Shown here in pieces: positions 20,950 to 30,640 of a stretch of DNA of 64,000 nucleotides (its first letter is position 1; every line of letters begins with the position of its first letter). A program made the position numbers and the translations under genes. The stretch covers positions 844,238-908,237 of the forward strand of contig CAJNDS010000091.1 in assembly GCA_905221605.1 (NCBI GenBank), written 5' to 3'. The notes under the pieces are model-generated. The model searched no databases, was not told the origin of the DNA, and saw only the letters and a list, made by a program, of their open reading frames with translations. The DNA comes from Symbiodinium natans. Its lineage: Eukaryota; Sar; Dinophyceae; Suessiales; Symbiodiniaceae.

Positions 20950-21640
20950 GTGAAAGAAGTGCAGCCAAACAACCCGTCGCAGCGGCCTGCACAGATGGTT
21001 TCGCAAACTTCTCCGAGAAGATTGGCGCCGTTGTCTTGCCAGGATCTGACAGCTCCATTTCCCTGCCACGAGGAAACATCCGATGAAAAGCTGTCCAATT
21101 GCCGAAAATCTCGTTGATCTCCTTGCATTGCAGCTTCCACGAGATGTAGTGGGAGATGCGACGAAGAGCCAAGAACGTCGGTACTGTCTTGCTTTTGGTG
21201 TCATCACGGATCGAGGCCGACAAGGTGTTTCTCAAGAGCCTGATATGGATGCCAGAGACAACGAACTCTAACAGCTTGTTCTGCAATGCCAAGTTCTTGG
21301 GCACGGATGTCTTGCCACAGATAGCATCCAAAGCCGTCCACTTGGCCAGAGGGTGTTGCTTGCTGAAAGCAAACTCCAAGCCGTCCAGCTGGTTTCTGCA
21401 CTCAGGTGTAAGTCGTCTGACGATTTTCAGATGACATTCAACAGTCTTGGCACTGATCGACTCCTCGGCAAAATTCACCTTGCTGAACCACTGTGCCACG
21501 TCTGCTGCTGTGGAGGGCTTGTTCTGTCTCTTCAGCGACTCCTGCACTTCGTACGTCTGCAGACACTCCTTGTAGCCGAAGATCTGGCTGTTCAATGCAT
21601 CTGCCTTCATGTCCTCCTCCAGCTGTCGTTTGGTCCTGGG
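20950..21640 (-). CDS. Large internal exon of the 22.7-18.8-kb gene
   Basis: A minus-strand frame of about 230 residues with strong protein character, rich in Lys, Leu and Glu and probably helical (AADVAQWFSKVNFAEESISA, LLEFVVSGIHIRLLRNTLSA, ISWKLQCKEINEIFGNW). It is one of the best open frames in the window and lies in line with exons on both sides. I do not recognise the domain. Unlike the methyltransferase exon it holds few heptamers, which suggests density is uneven even among coding exons. Confidence 0.6.
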
Positions 21641-21679
21641 TAGTCTGAGACAACACAATGTCTGTCACCGACAGCCTAC

Positions 21680-21990
21680 GACGAATGACAAGAAGAACGA
21701 TGCAAGAGGTTCATGGCAAGCACGGGCTTCAATTGGGTTACAGCACCTTGCCAGCCGAGAGTCTGACCAAACTCATCATCAGACACCAGCAGCTTGAAGG
21801 TGACGGCAACACTGAGACTGGCCGTCTGGAAAGCCTTGATCGTCTCGTCTTTCTTGCCCCTGCGTGCCTGTGCGAAGGCATACTGCCATGCCATGCGAAA
21901 CAGACTCTTGTCTGCCACTTCCCAATCACCAATTTCTGGCGGTTCTGACTTCGAGGTAGCACGGATCCTGAACTGACAGTGCACAGCCAG
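21680..21990 (-). CDS. Internal exon of the 22.7-18.8-kb gene
   Basis: The minus-strand frame reads KSEPPEIGDWEVADKSLFRM, then AWQYAFAQARRGKKDE and LSVAVTFKLLVSDDEFGQTL. The composition is that of a soluble, mainly helical protein. It follows the exon at about 22,030-22,200 and precedes the large exon at 20.95-21.64 kb. No family is recognised. Confidence 0.5.
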
Positions 21991-22029
21991 ACACCCAACC
22001 TAGAAACAGCAGGCATAATAAAGAATTCA

Positions 22030-22200
22030 AACGAGAATCGTCGTAGCGTGCTTTGCCTCGCAAATCTTGCTGGGGTTCACGCCATCTGACGTGCAGAAAT
22101 GATGCCGATACATTCTGAAAACGCTTCCCAGATTGGGCCAGAGACCGTCTGACTCGAATGCCTGGAATGCGAGTTTGAAATTGGAACGAGGGCCGTAAGC
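22030..22200 (-). CDS. Internal exon of the 22.7-18.8-kb gene
   Basis: The coding frame is hidden behind two longer shadow frames. It reads SNFKLAFQAFESDGLWPNLG, then SVFRMYRHHFCTSDGVNPSK. Two heptamers supply both Ser-Asp pairs. The 3' acceptor is probably close to the heptamer near 22,203 and the donor near 22,030. Confidence 0.4.
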
Positions 22201-22257
22201 AGTCTGACGTGCACATTAATGTTCATTCTGACAGCTATCCCAAACCATCCGTCTGAC

Positions 22258-22701
22258 TCAGGCCGGGGCATCCAAGCCCAGCCAATGGAGCGGCACCGTG
22301 CACGTGTAGTGGGCTTTGTTTGCCATGTCTGACTGGTACCTCTTAGTGTCAAACGCATCAATGCCACCGAAGGGCTCGGGTTGAAGGTCTGACGTTTCCA
22401 TGCTCTCCAAGTAGTCTAACAGCGGGGACAAGACTTCCTTGGCGACGAGCTTCTGGTTAGTGCTGCCAACCCCTGCACTGTCTGACATCATCTTGGCCAC
22501 ATTGGCAGCCGCACGGTCTGACAAAGATTGCCGTGCCTTTGCTGGAGCGGCGGCGGCGTCTGACGGAGCACTGGCATTCATGGACACATCGGGGCGCCCT
22601 TGCGCTGCCTTCGGGGCATTGGCAGCTGGCGGCGACGTCTTACCCTTTGCCCTCACTGCAGTAGCATTCGTCTTCGGTGTGGCCGGTTTTCGCGGTGGCA
22701 T
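22258..22701 (-). CDS. N-terminal exon, Ala/Pro/Lys-rich, unknown product
   Basis: The start codon at 22,701 opens a low-complexity N-terminus (MPPRKPATPKTNATAVRAKG and following Ala/Pro/Ser-rich sequence). A more ordered part follows (KLVAKEVLSPLLDYLESMET, then FGGIDAFDTKRYQSDMANKA). The N-terminus resembles intrinsically disordered, DNA- or chromatin-associated tails. The frame ends in a stop at 22,258, probably inside the first intron. Together with the exons down to 18,812 it would make a protein of roughly 1,000 residues ending in the methyltransferase-like segment. Confidence 0.6.
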   Translation of the reverse strand: MPPRKPATPKTNATAVRAKGKTSPPAANAPKAAQGRPDVSMNASAPSDAAAAPAKARQSLSDRAAANVAKMMSDSAGVGSTNQKLVAKEVLSPLLDYLESMETSDLQPEPFGGIDAFDTKRYQSDMANKAHYTCTVPLHWLGLDAPA

Positions 22702-23257
22702 CTTGCAGCTGAAGCGGCTCAGCTGTTCACAGCACGCTGGGCATTCTCGAGCTTCACGATATTCGTCGTCTGACTCCGGGCTGCAGTGGAGCTTTTTGTC
22801 GTCCCTTTTTCTTGTTTCACACGAACCTTCGGACTCTTGGGTTCCAGGCGCTGAATCACCCGCATAGCTGGCAGTCTAACTATAGTAATGAGGAGCAGGC
22901 TAGCCTGGTTTGAGCCTAAGTCCTAGACATATTCAATCAATGACCCAGCAGCCGAACATGTCAGGCTCTGCAGGCTGAAGCACCCTTGCCTTGCAGTTGC
23001 TGCGCAGCACGGAACGGCAAAACCAGAGACCTCGGCCAGAAAGAGATGACATTCAGTTAAATTTGTAAATTAACAGCAGGTCCTGCAGAGATTGCCAGAC
23101 ATCGCAAGCGCGCTGAGGCCAACTTTTTTCGGCCAGGAACAAGGGAAGCCCTTCAGCCCTTGTGACTCGGACAGACACTGGTCTCTATAAAATTATGTAC
23201 ATTCAGACACCACTGCGGTTGGTGTCTGACGTGCTCCATTTCCCAGGTCGCTCCACC

Positions 23258-23500
23258 TCAGGTGTAGTCAGTGATGGCATCATGGCAGAAGACTGGCTCG
23301 AAGAAAAAGAGAAGACAGATTGAAGAGACGGTCTGGCCAAGCTGCACTGTGATCATTTCGAACATGTACTCCACATTGATTGGTTTGCCTGCTTTCTTGT
23401 TATCCCGCGATTTGTCCTTCTCCTTCGACTTCTTCGCTTTCTTGTCTGACATGAGGACCCAGGATCTCTTCTTTTGCCTCGGATGCACCACAAGGCCCAT
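23258..23500 (-). CDS. Lys-rich exon, unknown product
   Basis: The minus-strand frame contains a strongly basic segment (MSDKKAKKSKEKDKSRDNKK) followed by KPINVEYMFEMITVQLGQTV and a stop. It could be the last exon of the gene whose preceding exon is at 23.55-24.27 kb. The basic stretch resembles a nuclear localisation signal. Two Ser-Asp pairs and a Gln-Thr pair coincide with heptamers or one-base variants. Confidence 0.4.
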   Translation of the reverse strand: MGLVVHPRQKKRSWVLMSDKKAKKSKEKDKSRDNKKAGKPINVEYMFEMITVQLGQTVSSICLLFFFEPVFCHDAITDYT

Positions 23501-23545
23501 TGGGCAAGCACTGACACGACTGACACGACTGTCTGACATGTAATA

Positions 23546-24268
23546 TTAAATTGAAGATCCAAGTAGCAGCTTCTTACGGCACTCGCGGATCACCCACGCG
23601 CAGTTCGCTGATGCAACCATATTGGCTGCAGCGACCACGTCTGACACCAGTGACCCGAACTTCTCTGACTCATGGCAAACCATTTCGCGTGGTATAGCCA
23701 AGGCACGAGCAAGCCGAAGCACAGGTTGCAGTGTCTGACGTGATCGCTTGCATGCCTCTAACCACTCAATGCCAGCGACCCAGCCACCCAAGAGCCGGGA
23801 AGTAAGGAGATATTCTGTCTGACATTCTGTCTGACGTTCGGTGGCATTGAGGCCATCCTGTGCGGCAATGGCAGATTCGTCACCAGGTGTGAACCAGACA
23901 ATGTCTTTGAAGTGCAAGAGTTCGCGAAAATATTCCCTGTCTGACTTCCACACAGAGACCTTCACACCCAATCGCTGCAGAACCTGCTCCTCGTCTGACG
24001 ACAAGGTAACGGCAGGTGGAAGCACACAACACGACGATCTGGACAGGCTTGCCCCCGTTCTCTCTGACCACTGCAAGTCACGACGCGAGAGATCTGCCAT
24101 TTTTCTGGCATCCATCATACTCTGACCAAGCTTCAACGTCTCCTGAGCATGTTTGTCGGACTGGCCGTCGGTCATGACTTCCAGTGCCTTCCGCTTCTTT
24201 CCCTGCAGCACAGCAGTGTCATTAAAAACCATACTGTGACTCACAATGACACAGTCACTAGCTGACAC
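23546..24268 (-). CDS. Exon with BRCT-like pattern
   Basis: A minus-strand frame of 240 residues. After a charged N-terminal part, residues about 85-180 show VLQRLGVKVSVWKSDREY, FKDIVWFTPG and then SRLLGGWVAGIEWLEACKRS. The 'GG-W-V....WL..C' arrangement recalls the end of a BRCT phosphopeptide-binding domain, here as a loose pattern only. Heptamers occur in tandem in the coding region (ERQTECQTEY near 23,817-23,835) and elsewhere as KSDRE, RQTL and VSDVV. The frame ends at a stop at 23,546. It may be the 3' continuation of the hAT-like gene or a separate gene. Confidence 0.45.
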   Translation of the reverse strand: MSASDCVIVSHSMVFNDTAVLQGKKRKALEVMTDGQSDKHAQETLKLGQSMMDARKMADLSRRDLQWSERTGASLSRSSCCVLPPAVTLSSDEEQVLQRLGVKVSVWKSDREYFRELLHFKDIVWFTPGDESAIAAQDGLNATERQTECQTEYLLTSRLLGGWVAGIEWLEACKRSRQTLQPVLRLARALAIPREMVCHESEKFGSLVSDVVAAANMVASANCAWVIRECRKKLLLGSSI

Positions 24269-24289
24269 ATCGTCCGAGCCTGCAGGTCG

Positions 24290-24765
24290 GCTAGGGTGTT
24301 GCAGAGTTTGTTGAACTTCGCATTCTTCTTCTCCTCACATGAAGCCGCCGTGATTGCCTCCAAGCCGGCATCCTCCAATGTTTGATCCCCTTCTGACGTG
24401 GCCTGCTGCTTGATCAATTTCTGGATCTCTTCACGTCTTACACGCAGGAATCCTTGAACGCCTTTGGCTGCTGGCTCTTTCTTTGAGTGGACTTTCCGGG
24501 GAAGGTGAGGCGTCTTGCGTTGGTTCTTCGCATTGCCATACAGCTTTCGATACTGAGCCTGGCAGCGAAGGACCATGTCTGACACCGTATAGACACACAT
24601 CCCATTGACCTGTCTGACAGGGGCGAGCTGTTCCGGGGAAGGACCGTCTAACAACACCTTCAGAAGGTCACGCAAGTGCTCGGCTTTGATGCGGCTTTTC
24701 AGCTGAAACAGCTGCATATAGCTGAAATCTTGCTCCACCTCTGACGAACTCACCCAACAGGAAAG
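24290..24765 (-). CDS. hAT-type transposase-like C-terminal dimerisation exon
   Basis: The minus-strand frame contains SSSEVEQDFSYMQLFQLKSR, then HLRDLLKVLLDGP. Family knowledge: hAT transposases end in a dimerisation region with a conserved 'SS..(V/C)ER.FS......R..L....L..L' core, and this segment matches in order and spacing, with Gln in place of the usual Arg. A basic tail (PHLPRKVHSKKE) and a Glu/Lys-rich C-terminus follow. The preceding exon (24.82-24.95 kb) supplies the 'W..........LPALS' part that normally sits just upstream. Whether the protein is active cannot be judged because the catalytic Asp/Asp/Glu residues are not located. Confidence 0.55.
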
Positions 24766-24819
24766 CATGAAAGGAACCTCGGCGGCACTCCAGTTCGCAA
24801 CTCAGAAGCTTCAAGTCTG

Positions 24820-24950
24820 ACATCAGTCCAATGGCCGGCAAGCAACTATGTCTGACAAAGCCGGCAGCTTCTTGGGGCCCCAGTGTCTGAGGACCTCTCC
24901 CCAGTAGATCTCGGGGTCGGTGGACCCACGCCTGCAGGAAGAGCCAGTGA
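24820..24950 (-). CDS. hAT-like internal exon
   Basis: The minus-strand frame reads RRGSTDPEIYWGEVLRHWGP, then KKLPALSDIV, where Ser-Asp is a heptamer. In hAT proteins a Trp-containing segment followed by a short 'P.L' stretch lies immediately before the SSxxER dimerisation motif, and the same order is seen here. The exon is short and its edges are unresolved. Confidence 0.4.
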
Positions 24951-25279
24951 CTGACTAAAACTGGAAATTAATTAAGCAAACACTCTCAGGCACTGGCCTG
25001 ACACATGCCAAGGCAGTAGGTCTGGCAACCAGCATCTCTTTGACCAGCAGGCGCACCTGTTCAGCATTCATGCGTAATATTGAACTCGTTGTGACTACAA
25101 TCACCGTGATCATCCCACCTCGACTTTGGCAATTTTGGCCAACGGGGCGAGAACTTCTGACCTGATCAATGAATCGCGACTGTAGCCTAGCGGCATCCTC
25201 TCGACAGGACTACAAGAACACAGTTCAATCATAGTAATAAAATTTAAAAGCTTTTGTCAGTAAAAAATAAAAGGCCAGG

Positions 25280-25445
25280 TGCAGGGCTTCGTCATCTCGA
25301 GAAGCCAACCAGTGACTAACATCGAACGGTTCGAAAGCTTCGCCCAGACCGGCCTCCTGCTCTGACGCAACTCCTTTCAAGAACGCATTCGAGAGGTTTG
25401 CAATGGAACCCAGGCCATCGGCAATCAGCGTCCGCAGATCCAAGC
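25280..25445 (-). CDS. hAT-like gene, internal exon
   Basis: The minus-strand frame from about 25,443 reads LIADGLGSIANLSNAFLKGV, then EPFDVSHWLASRDDEALHLA, and then runs into A/T-rich intron sequence. It is amphipathic and helical in character. It lies in line with the exons on either side. No independent domain is recognised. Confidence 0.4.
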
Positions 25446-25734
25446 CATGACCTGGGCTGTGAACGAAGTTCTGAATGACATTGATAATATTTTAATTTTA
25501 ATATAATATTATAGTTATTAATAAGCAGTGGACAGAGATTTCTAGGCAGGCCGCTATACAGCCGATACAGCAGGCGGCCTCCATGAACCACAGAGAAAGT
25601 GGTCTGACTTCCTTAAATTAAATTTATGCATCATTGCCATTTGCTCACAGACTCAGAGCGGCGGCATTCAGTCTCAGTTGCACGGCATGGCTGAGTTGCA
25701 GCTTAGTGTCCGAACTTCAAGGCTTTGGCCGCTA

Positions 25735-25870
25735 TCTGACAATAACCGTGGGTGAAATTGGGATCCAGAACCAAGGGCTTGTGCTTTTTGCCATCGATTT
25801 CAAAGTGAAAAAGCCTTGCGAGATTCTCTGACAGCATCCGTGCCCTGCGAGCTGCAAAGACAATGCGGCA
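25735..25870 (-). CDS. hAT-like gene, internal exon in a hidden frame
   Basis: The best coding frame is not the longest open one. It reads RARMLSENLARLFHFEIDGK, then KHKPLVLDPNFTHGYCQ. Two other minus-strand frames are open over the same bases but look less protein-like. A heptamer variant (TCTGAC) near 25,828 encodes Leu-Ser-Glu here. Confidence 0.4.
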
Positions 25871-26054
25871 AAATGCTGATTTTGTCGTCTGGCGGGGTCC
25901 ACTGCCACGAGTGCCACCTTGATTGTCCAGCGGACATGAACTCCACCAGCAAGCAGAGTGAGATGATGTTGGGCCACGTAAACACCTACAGGGGCAATGC
26001 TCGCAAATTCAACGTGGCTGTATTATTAATATATTAAAAGTTATATTGACTCAG

Positions 26055-26510
26055 TCAGACTGTCTGACAGAGCTGCCCCACCTGCAGCAAGGCAAGCGAC
26101 CATGCACGATTCTCTTCTTCGAGACAAACCTTGCAGAGAAAACGCAGCATCTCGTCTAACCTGAGCACGATCAATCTCAGAGCCTCCAGTGTCGAGTCCC
26201 ACCTCTGACTCGCAAAAGTACACTGCATGGCAGAGATAGGAGAAAGCTCTGCCACCACACTGGGCTCGAGTCGGACCTCTTGCTTGAAAAGAGCGGCCAG
26301 TTTGGGGCTGTTCTTCAGCGCACGGGCGAGAGACCCCCTGTCGTCCGTGCCCGCAAAACGGAGGACCAATTTGTCCACGAGAAAAGCCATCTTGTCATCA
26401 CATCTGACAGTCGCCTCTAATGTACCCTGAGCGCTGTGGCTGAAGCAGCGGATGGAGGCATCGAGGCGGGGCAGGATGTCGGCCACCTCAGTCAATGAGT
26501 CAGACGACAT
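26055..26510 (-). CDS. hAT-like gene, exon with RWxST motif
   Basis: A minus-strand frame of 151 residues. It includes KLAALFKQEVRLEPSVVAEL and then FASQRWDSTLEALRLIVLRL. hAT and related RNase-H-fold transposases carry a 'TRW.S....L' motif after the first catalytic region, and SQRWDSTLEAL matches that pattern. The initiating part MSSDSLTEVADILPRLDAS could be an internal exon start rather than a true start codon. An A-orientation heptamer lies near 26,501. Confidence 0.5.
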   Translation of the reverse strand: MSSDSLTEVADILPRLDASIRCFSHSAQGTLEATVRCDDKMAFLVDKLVLRFAGTDDRGSLARALKNSPKLAALFKQEVRLEPSVVAELSPISAMQCTFASQRWDSTLEALRLIVLRLDEMLRFLCKVCLEEENRAWSLALLQVGQLCQTV

Positions 26511-26676
26511 TGACCCGGGTCAAAAGCTTCAATTATTATCTAAAAAAAACTAATAGGCAAGATGCCTTGGCAATTCGAGGCATCAATTGCTCGGCTGGCT
26601 CGCCATCAGCACAAAAAACCTGACTTCGCTGTCCGACAAAACACCACTGCAATCGCTGGTAAGCGAGCCAGCCAGC

Positions 26677-26814
<138 letters not shown>

Positions 26815-26879
26815 CAGAGACTGTGAGAGAGGCAACTCAATGACAATGAGACTGAGACTGACAGATTCAGTGTCCGACA

Positions 26880-27200
26880 AGCAACACGAATGGTCTGACG
26901 CAGCCTCTCTCGGATCTCCTCGTCTCTGTTGGAAAAGAAGGACATGGTCTCGCCTGCCTTCTCGGCCTTCCAGACAGCAGCCTGGCAGGGCACACGGAGT
27001 AATGACATAACAGTATGGGCTTGTCAGTCAGCACTTGTCACACCTTCCTCCCCTCGATCGGGCGCAAGTCCACCATGCGGCGGACCACCGTCATGTCTGA
27101 CAGGCACAACTTGAACTTCACCATGTTGTACTCACCACGAACATCCTCAGAGACCACACTTCTGCTGCTGCATGTGTGCAATCGCACACCAAGCCACAAA
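26880..27200 (-). CDS. Two probable small exons upstream of the GA tract
   Basis: One frame (about 27,200-27,045) reads SEDVRGEYNMVKFKLCLSDM, then TVVRRMVDLRPIEGRK. A second (about 26,985-26,885) reads KAEKAGETMSFFSNRDEEIR, then ERLRQTIRVACR. Both have a single heptamer (Ser-Asp; Arg-Gln-Thr) and normal composition. They lie between the zinc-finger exon and the RWxST exon of the hAT-like gene and may belong to it. Confidence 0.4.
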
Positions 27201-27224
27201 AATGCTGAGGTTGGGAGTGAAAGG

Positions 27225-27345
27225 CTTAATAATAAGGTCTTACCGTCACCGAAACGCGACTTAACTTCCCATAACTCTGAAGTAAAGCAGCTAAGCTTTG
27301 CAACGATGGTGTGTAGTCGGGTTGGACGCAGCAACAGCTGGAGCA
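27225..27345 (+). pseudogene. Weak 5S rRNA-like segment
   Basis: On the plus strand the order GGTCTTACC, GAAACGC, TCCCATAACTC, AGTAAAGC, then TAGTCGGGTTGG follows the layout of eukaryotic 5S rRNA (GGCCATACC, GAAxGC, TCCCATCAGAACTC, AGTTAAGC, TAGTxxTxGGTGGG). Mismatches are too many for a functional gene. It could be a 5S-derived SINE head or a decayed copy, and chance similarity is possible because the comparison was made by eye. Confidence 0.25.
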
Positions 27346-27489
27346 CACAAGCGTTTTTGGGGCCCTCGACTGTTGGAATGGTAGCTGACCCCATCCACCC
27401 GCAACACAAACACGTTAAATAATGCATTTGAAATTCCGGCAAGGGTGACTCCGACAGGTGAGACCGTGACCCCTCCTACCCCCACAGAG

Positions 27490-29020
27490 CCCACCACAGA
27501 CAGCAACGGAGACCACCACGAGCGGTTTGAGCAGCTAAAAGTGCGTTTGGGACATCCCGGGAAGGGGTGCCCGAGAGGTCTGACTGTGACCCATCCAACC
27601 CACAACGGAGCCCACCATTGACACTTTCAGCGTCATTAAGTTGGGTTTATTAGTAGGGAGGCGACCCATCCAACCCCACGAACGGAGCCCGCCACAGACG
27701 CTTTCAGCAGCCACAAGTGCTTTTGGGACAGGTCTGAACACAGAACCCATCCACCCCCGAACGGACCACGCCGGAGACGCTTTCAGCCGGCAAAAATGCG
27801 TTTGGAGATAGCCCGCAAGCGGGGTGTCCGAGAGGACCCCTCCAACCCCCTAACAAGTCCGCCACAGACGCTTTCGGCAGCTAAAAGCGCGTTTGGGCAG
27901 CACGGCTGGCGAAGTGTCCGAGTGGTCTGAACACAACCCATCCACACCCCAACGGAGCACACCAGAGACGCTTTAAACAGCTAAAAGTGCGTTTGGAGAT
28001 CCCAGAAGCGGGGTGGCAGACAGGTCCAACCGTGACCCCTCCAAACCCCCAACAGAGCCCGCCACAGACGCTTTCAGCAGCTCAAAGCGCGTCTGGGCGG
28101 GCCGGCTGAAGGGGTGTCCAAGAGGTCTGAACACAACCCGTCCAACCCCCAACTGCCCCCAACGGAGCACACCAGAGACGCTATTAACAGCTAAAAGTGC
28201 GTTTGGATATCCCGGAAGCAGGGTGTCCGACAGGTCGAACCGTGACCCCTCCGACAGAGCCCGCCACAGACGCTTTCAGCAGCTGAAGGCGCGTCTGGGC
28301 AGCTCGGATGGTGGGGTGTCCGACAGGTCTGAACACGACCCATCCAACCCCGAACGAACCACGCCAGAGACGCTTTCAGCAGCTTAAAGTGCGTTTGGAG
28401 ATCCCGGAAGCGGGGCCTGAACGACAGCCCCCAACACAGCCCCCACCCATCCAACCCCCAACAAATCACACCAGAGACGCTTTCAACAGCTAAAAGTGCG
28501 TTTGGCGGCATTGGCATTGGAGATCCCGGAAGCGGGGACTCCGACAAGTCGAACCGTGACCCCTCCAACCCACCAACAGAGCCCGCCACAGAAGCTTTCA
28601 GCAGTGCTGGTCGAGGTCACAATCCGCCCAACCCCCAACAGAGCACACCAGAGACGCATTTAAAAGCTAAAAGTGCGTTTGGAGATCCCGGAAGCAGGGT
28701 GGCCGGCAGGTCGAACCGTGACCCCTCCAAACCCCCAACAGAGCCCCCCACAGACGCTTTCAGCAGCTAAAAGTGCATCTGGGCGGCTCGGCTGGTGGGG
28801 TGCCCGACAGATCTGAACACAACCCATCCAACCCCCAACGGAGCACACCAGAGACGTTATGAACAGCTTAAAGCGCGTTTGGAGATCCAGGAAGCAGGGT
28901 GTCCGACAGGTGGAATCGTGACCCCTCCAACCCCCCGACAGAACCCGCCACAGACGCTTTCAGCAGCTAAAAGCGCGTCTGGGCGGCTTAGATGGCGGGG
29001 TGTCCGACAGGTCTGGCTTT
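27490..29020. repeat. 100-bp minisatellite with alternating A/B monomers (200-bp higher-order unit)
   Basis: The landmark ACGCTTTCAGCAGCTAAAA recurs near 27,696, 27,776, 27,864, 27,965, 28,064, 28,175, 28,266, 28,369, 28,476, 28,588, 28,650, 28,751, 28,852 and 28,949, mostly 90-110 bases apart. Two types tend to alternate. Type A is preceded by CCACA, followed by GCGCGTCTGGGCGGC, and leads to CAGGTCTGAACACAACCC. Type B is preceded by CCAGA, followed by GTGCGTTTGGAGATCCCGG, and leads to CAGGTCGAACCGTGACCCC. The heptamer is nearly absent; the related GTCCGAC appears instead. The array lies between hAT-like exons, so it is probably intronic. Confidence 0.9.
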
Positions 29021-29459
29021 GCTTGTTGAGTGTCAGCTAGCGAAATCTGCTAACTACACAGCTGCTGGTACCAGCCGAAGACCCCAAACACACTTTCAGC
29101 TGCTGAACACGTCCGTGGCGTGTTCTGTGTAGGGTTGAATGGACTCAGGGTCAGACCTCTCAGACTACCACGTGCCGAGTTCTCCAAACGCATTTTTAAA
29201 TGATGAAAGCGTATCCGGTGCGCTTTGCCGCAGGTTTAAAGGGTCCAGGTCTTTACTAGTAAACAAAACCCCTGACAGCCGAGGCCCCCAAATGCATTTT
29301 CAGCTGCCCAAACTGTCTGGCGTCAGTTCCATTTGGAATTCGAAACACCAGACCCAGAAGAAGCAGATATGCCTCTGACAAGGAGTCAAGCATCAGGACT
29401 GGCTGCACCTAAGGTGTAATAGCCTGACCACAACCTCACCAATGGGCCAAGACAGACAG

Positions 29460-29560
29460 TAAGGGGTAGTCCGACAGGTAGTGACCCATCCAAACCCAGA
29501 AAGGAGCACGCCACAGACGCTTTCAGCAGCCAAAAGTGCGTTTGCAGATCCCAGCAAGGG
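29460..29560. repeat. Orphan monomer of the 100-bp minisatellite
   Basis: A single unit containing GTCCGACAGGTAGTGACCC and CAGACGCTTTCAGCAGCCAA lies about 450 bases beyond the main array. The intervening DNA (29,020-29,460) holds degenerate relatives (TTTCAGCTGCTGAA near 29,093, TTTTCAGCTGCCCAAA near 29,297) but no clear gene. Confidence 0.7.
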
Positions 29561-30109
29561 GTCGGCTGGTCCGAGCAAAACTCAACAGCAGACTGCTTCA
29601 GAGCCTGGAAAAAAAGCACACCACGCACACGTCGGTGGCCAAAAATGCATTTGGGGGCCTTGCCTGTGCAACGAAAAGGTTTCACTGCTTGCCATTCAGA
29701 ACTCAAATAATTAAATGCCACTTTCGGGGCACCCTGGTGTTTCCAGTGACACAAAGAAAGTTCACAAGAGTAAACATCTATGCTTAGTTTTGAGTCTTGG
29801 AAGAACATGAAAATCAAAGTCGCGACGCCCAATGCCAGTCCCCCAGTGCTAACAAGTATGTCCTCGGCCCACCCGGTGGAGAGGACTTTGTTCTTCTTGA
29901 ACAGGATGCGATCGTCGTCATACCTGGGCAAATTGCAGCACTGGTGATTATTACTCTGGCAGGGTATGCCGTCCAACTACAGCAGGCAATGACCGTAAGT
30001 GCGACAGAAGCACAACACCTTGGCAAGGCACCCCACAATGCGCTCGTGGTCATACGCTTTGTTGTGTGCCACAGGGTAGTTGCTAGCGTCTGACCTGTTG
30101 GCAAGCTCA

Positions 30110-30640
30110 GCTCGTCTGACGAACTCCGCTGCCTGGGCCCCCAAGGGTGTGCGAACCACCTCTAACGCTAAACGGATCTGGGCAGCTGTGGGGCCAAAAA
30201 GGCACTCATCTGACTGGGAGTCTGCTGCAGCGGCGACGGAGTCTGACTGCCCTTGCAGAAAAGCCTTCATTGCAACCTTGTGAAAGTCGGTGTTGCTGGC
30301 GTGTCTGCCAAGGTCAATCTTTTGAAGCACTCCGTCAGCACCCTTCTTACATCGCATCCACACAGACGCACGGCAAGACACCGCCCCACGTGTCGAATCC
30401 TGTGGGCGAGTCTTACCATAGTCGCGACAATACTTGCAGCCCAGGCCCCAGAACTCGGTTTCGTCTGACTCCACCAACCAATCAAACTCCTTTAGCCACT
30501 TCCGGCGATTCTTGATGTAGAAGCAACGGTTGCAAAGTCTGACTGCCTTCTTGAGGCTACCATGTCGCTCAACGCAGCGTCGCTGGTGAGCGATGTCAGG
30601 GCTCCGAGCCCTAATTGACATTATTATTATGACGGTCTGG
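30110..30640 (-). CDS. BED/TTF-like zinc-finger exon, N-terminus of the hAT-like gene
   Basis: The minus-strand frame starts plausibly at MSIRARSPDIAHQRRCVERH. It contains GLGCKYCRDYG and, about 45 residues later, DLGRHASNTDFHKVAM. The C-x2-C ... H-x6-H spacing is that of a BED/TTF-type zinc finger, the DNA-binding N-terminus typical of hAT transposases. A short acidic Ser/Gln region follows (AAADSQSDECLFGPTAAQIR). The frame continues to about 29,980 but loses protein character. The exon fits as the 5' end of the hAT-like gene whose dimerisation exon is at 24.3-24.8 kb, giving a gene of about 6.4 kb. Heptamers encode RLCN-type and Ser-Asp residues around the finger. Confidence 0.55.
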
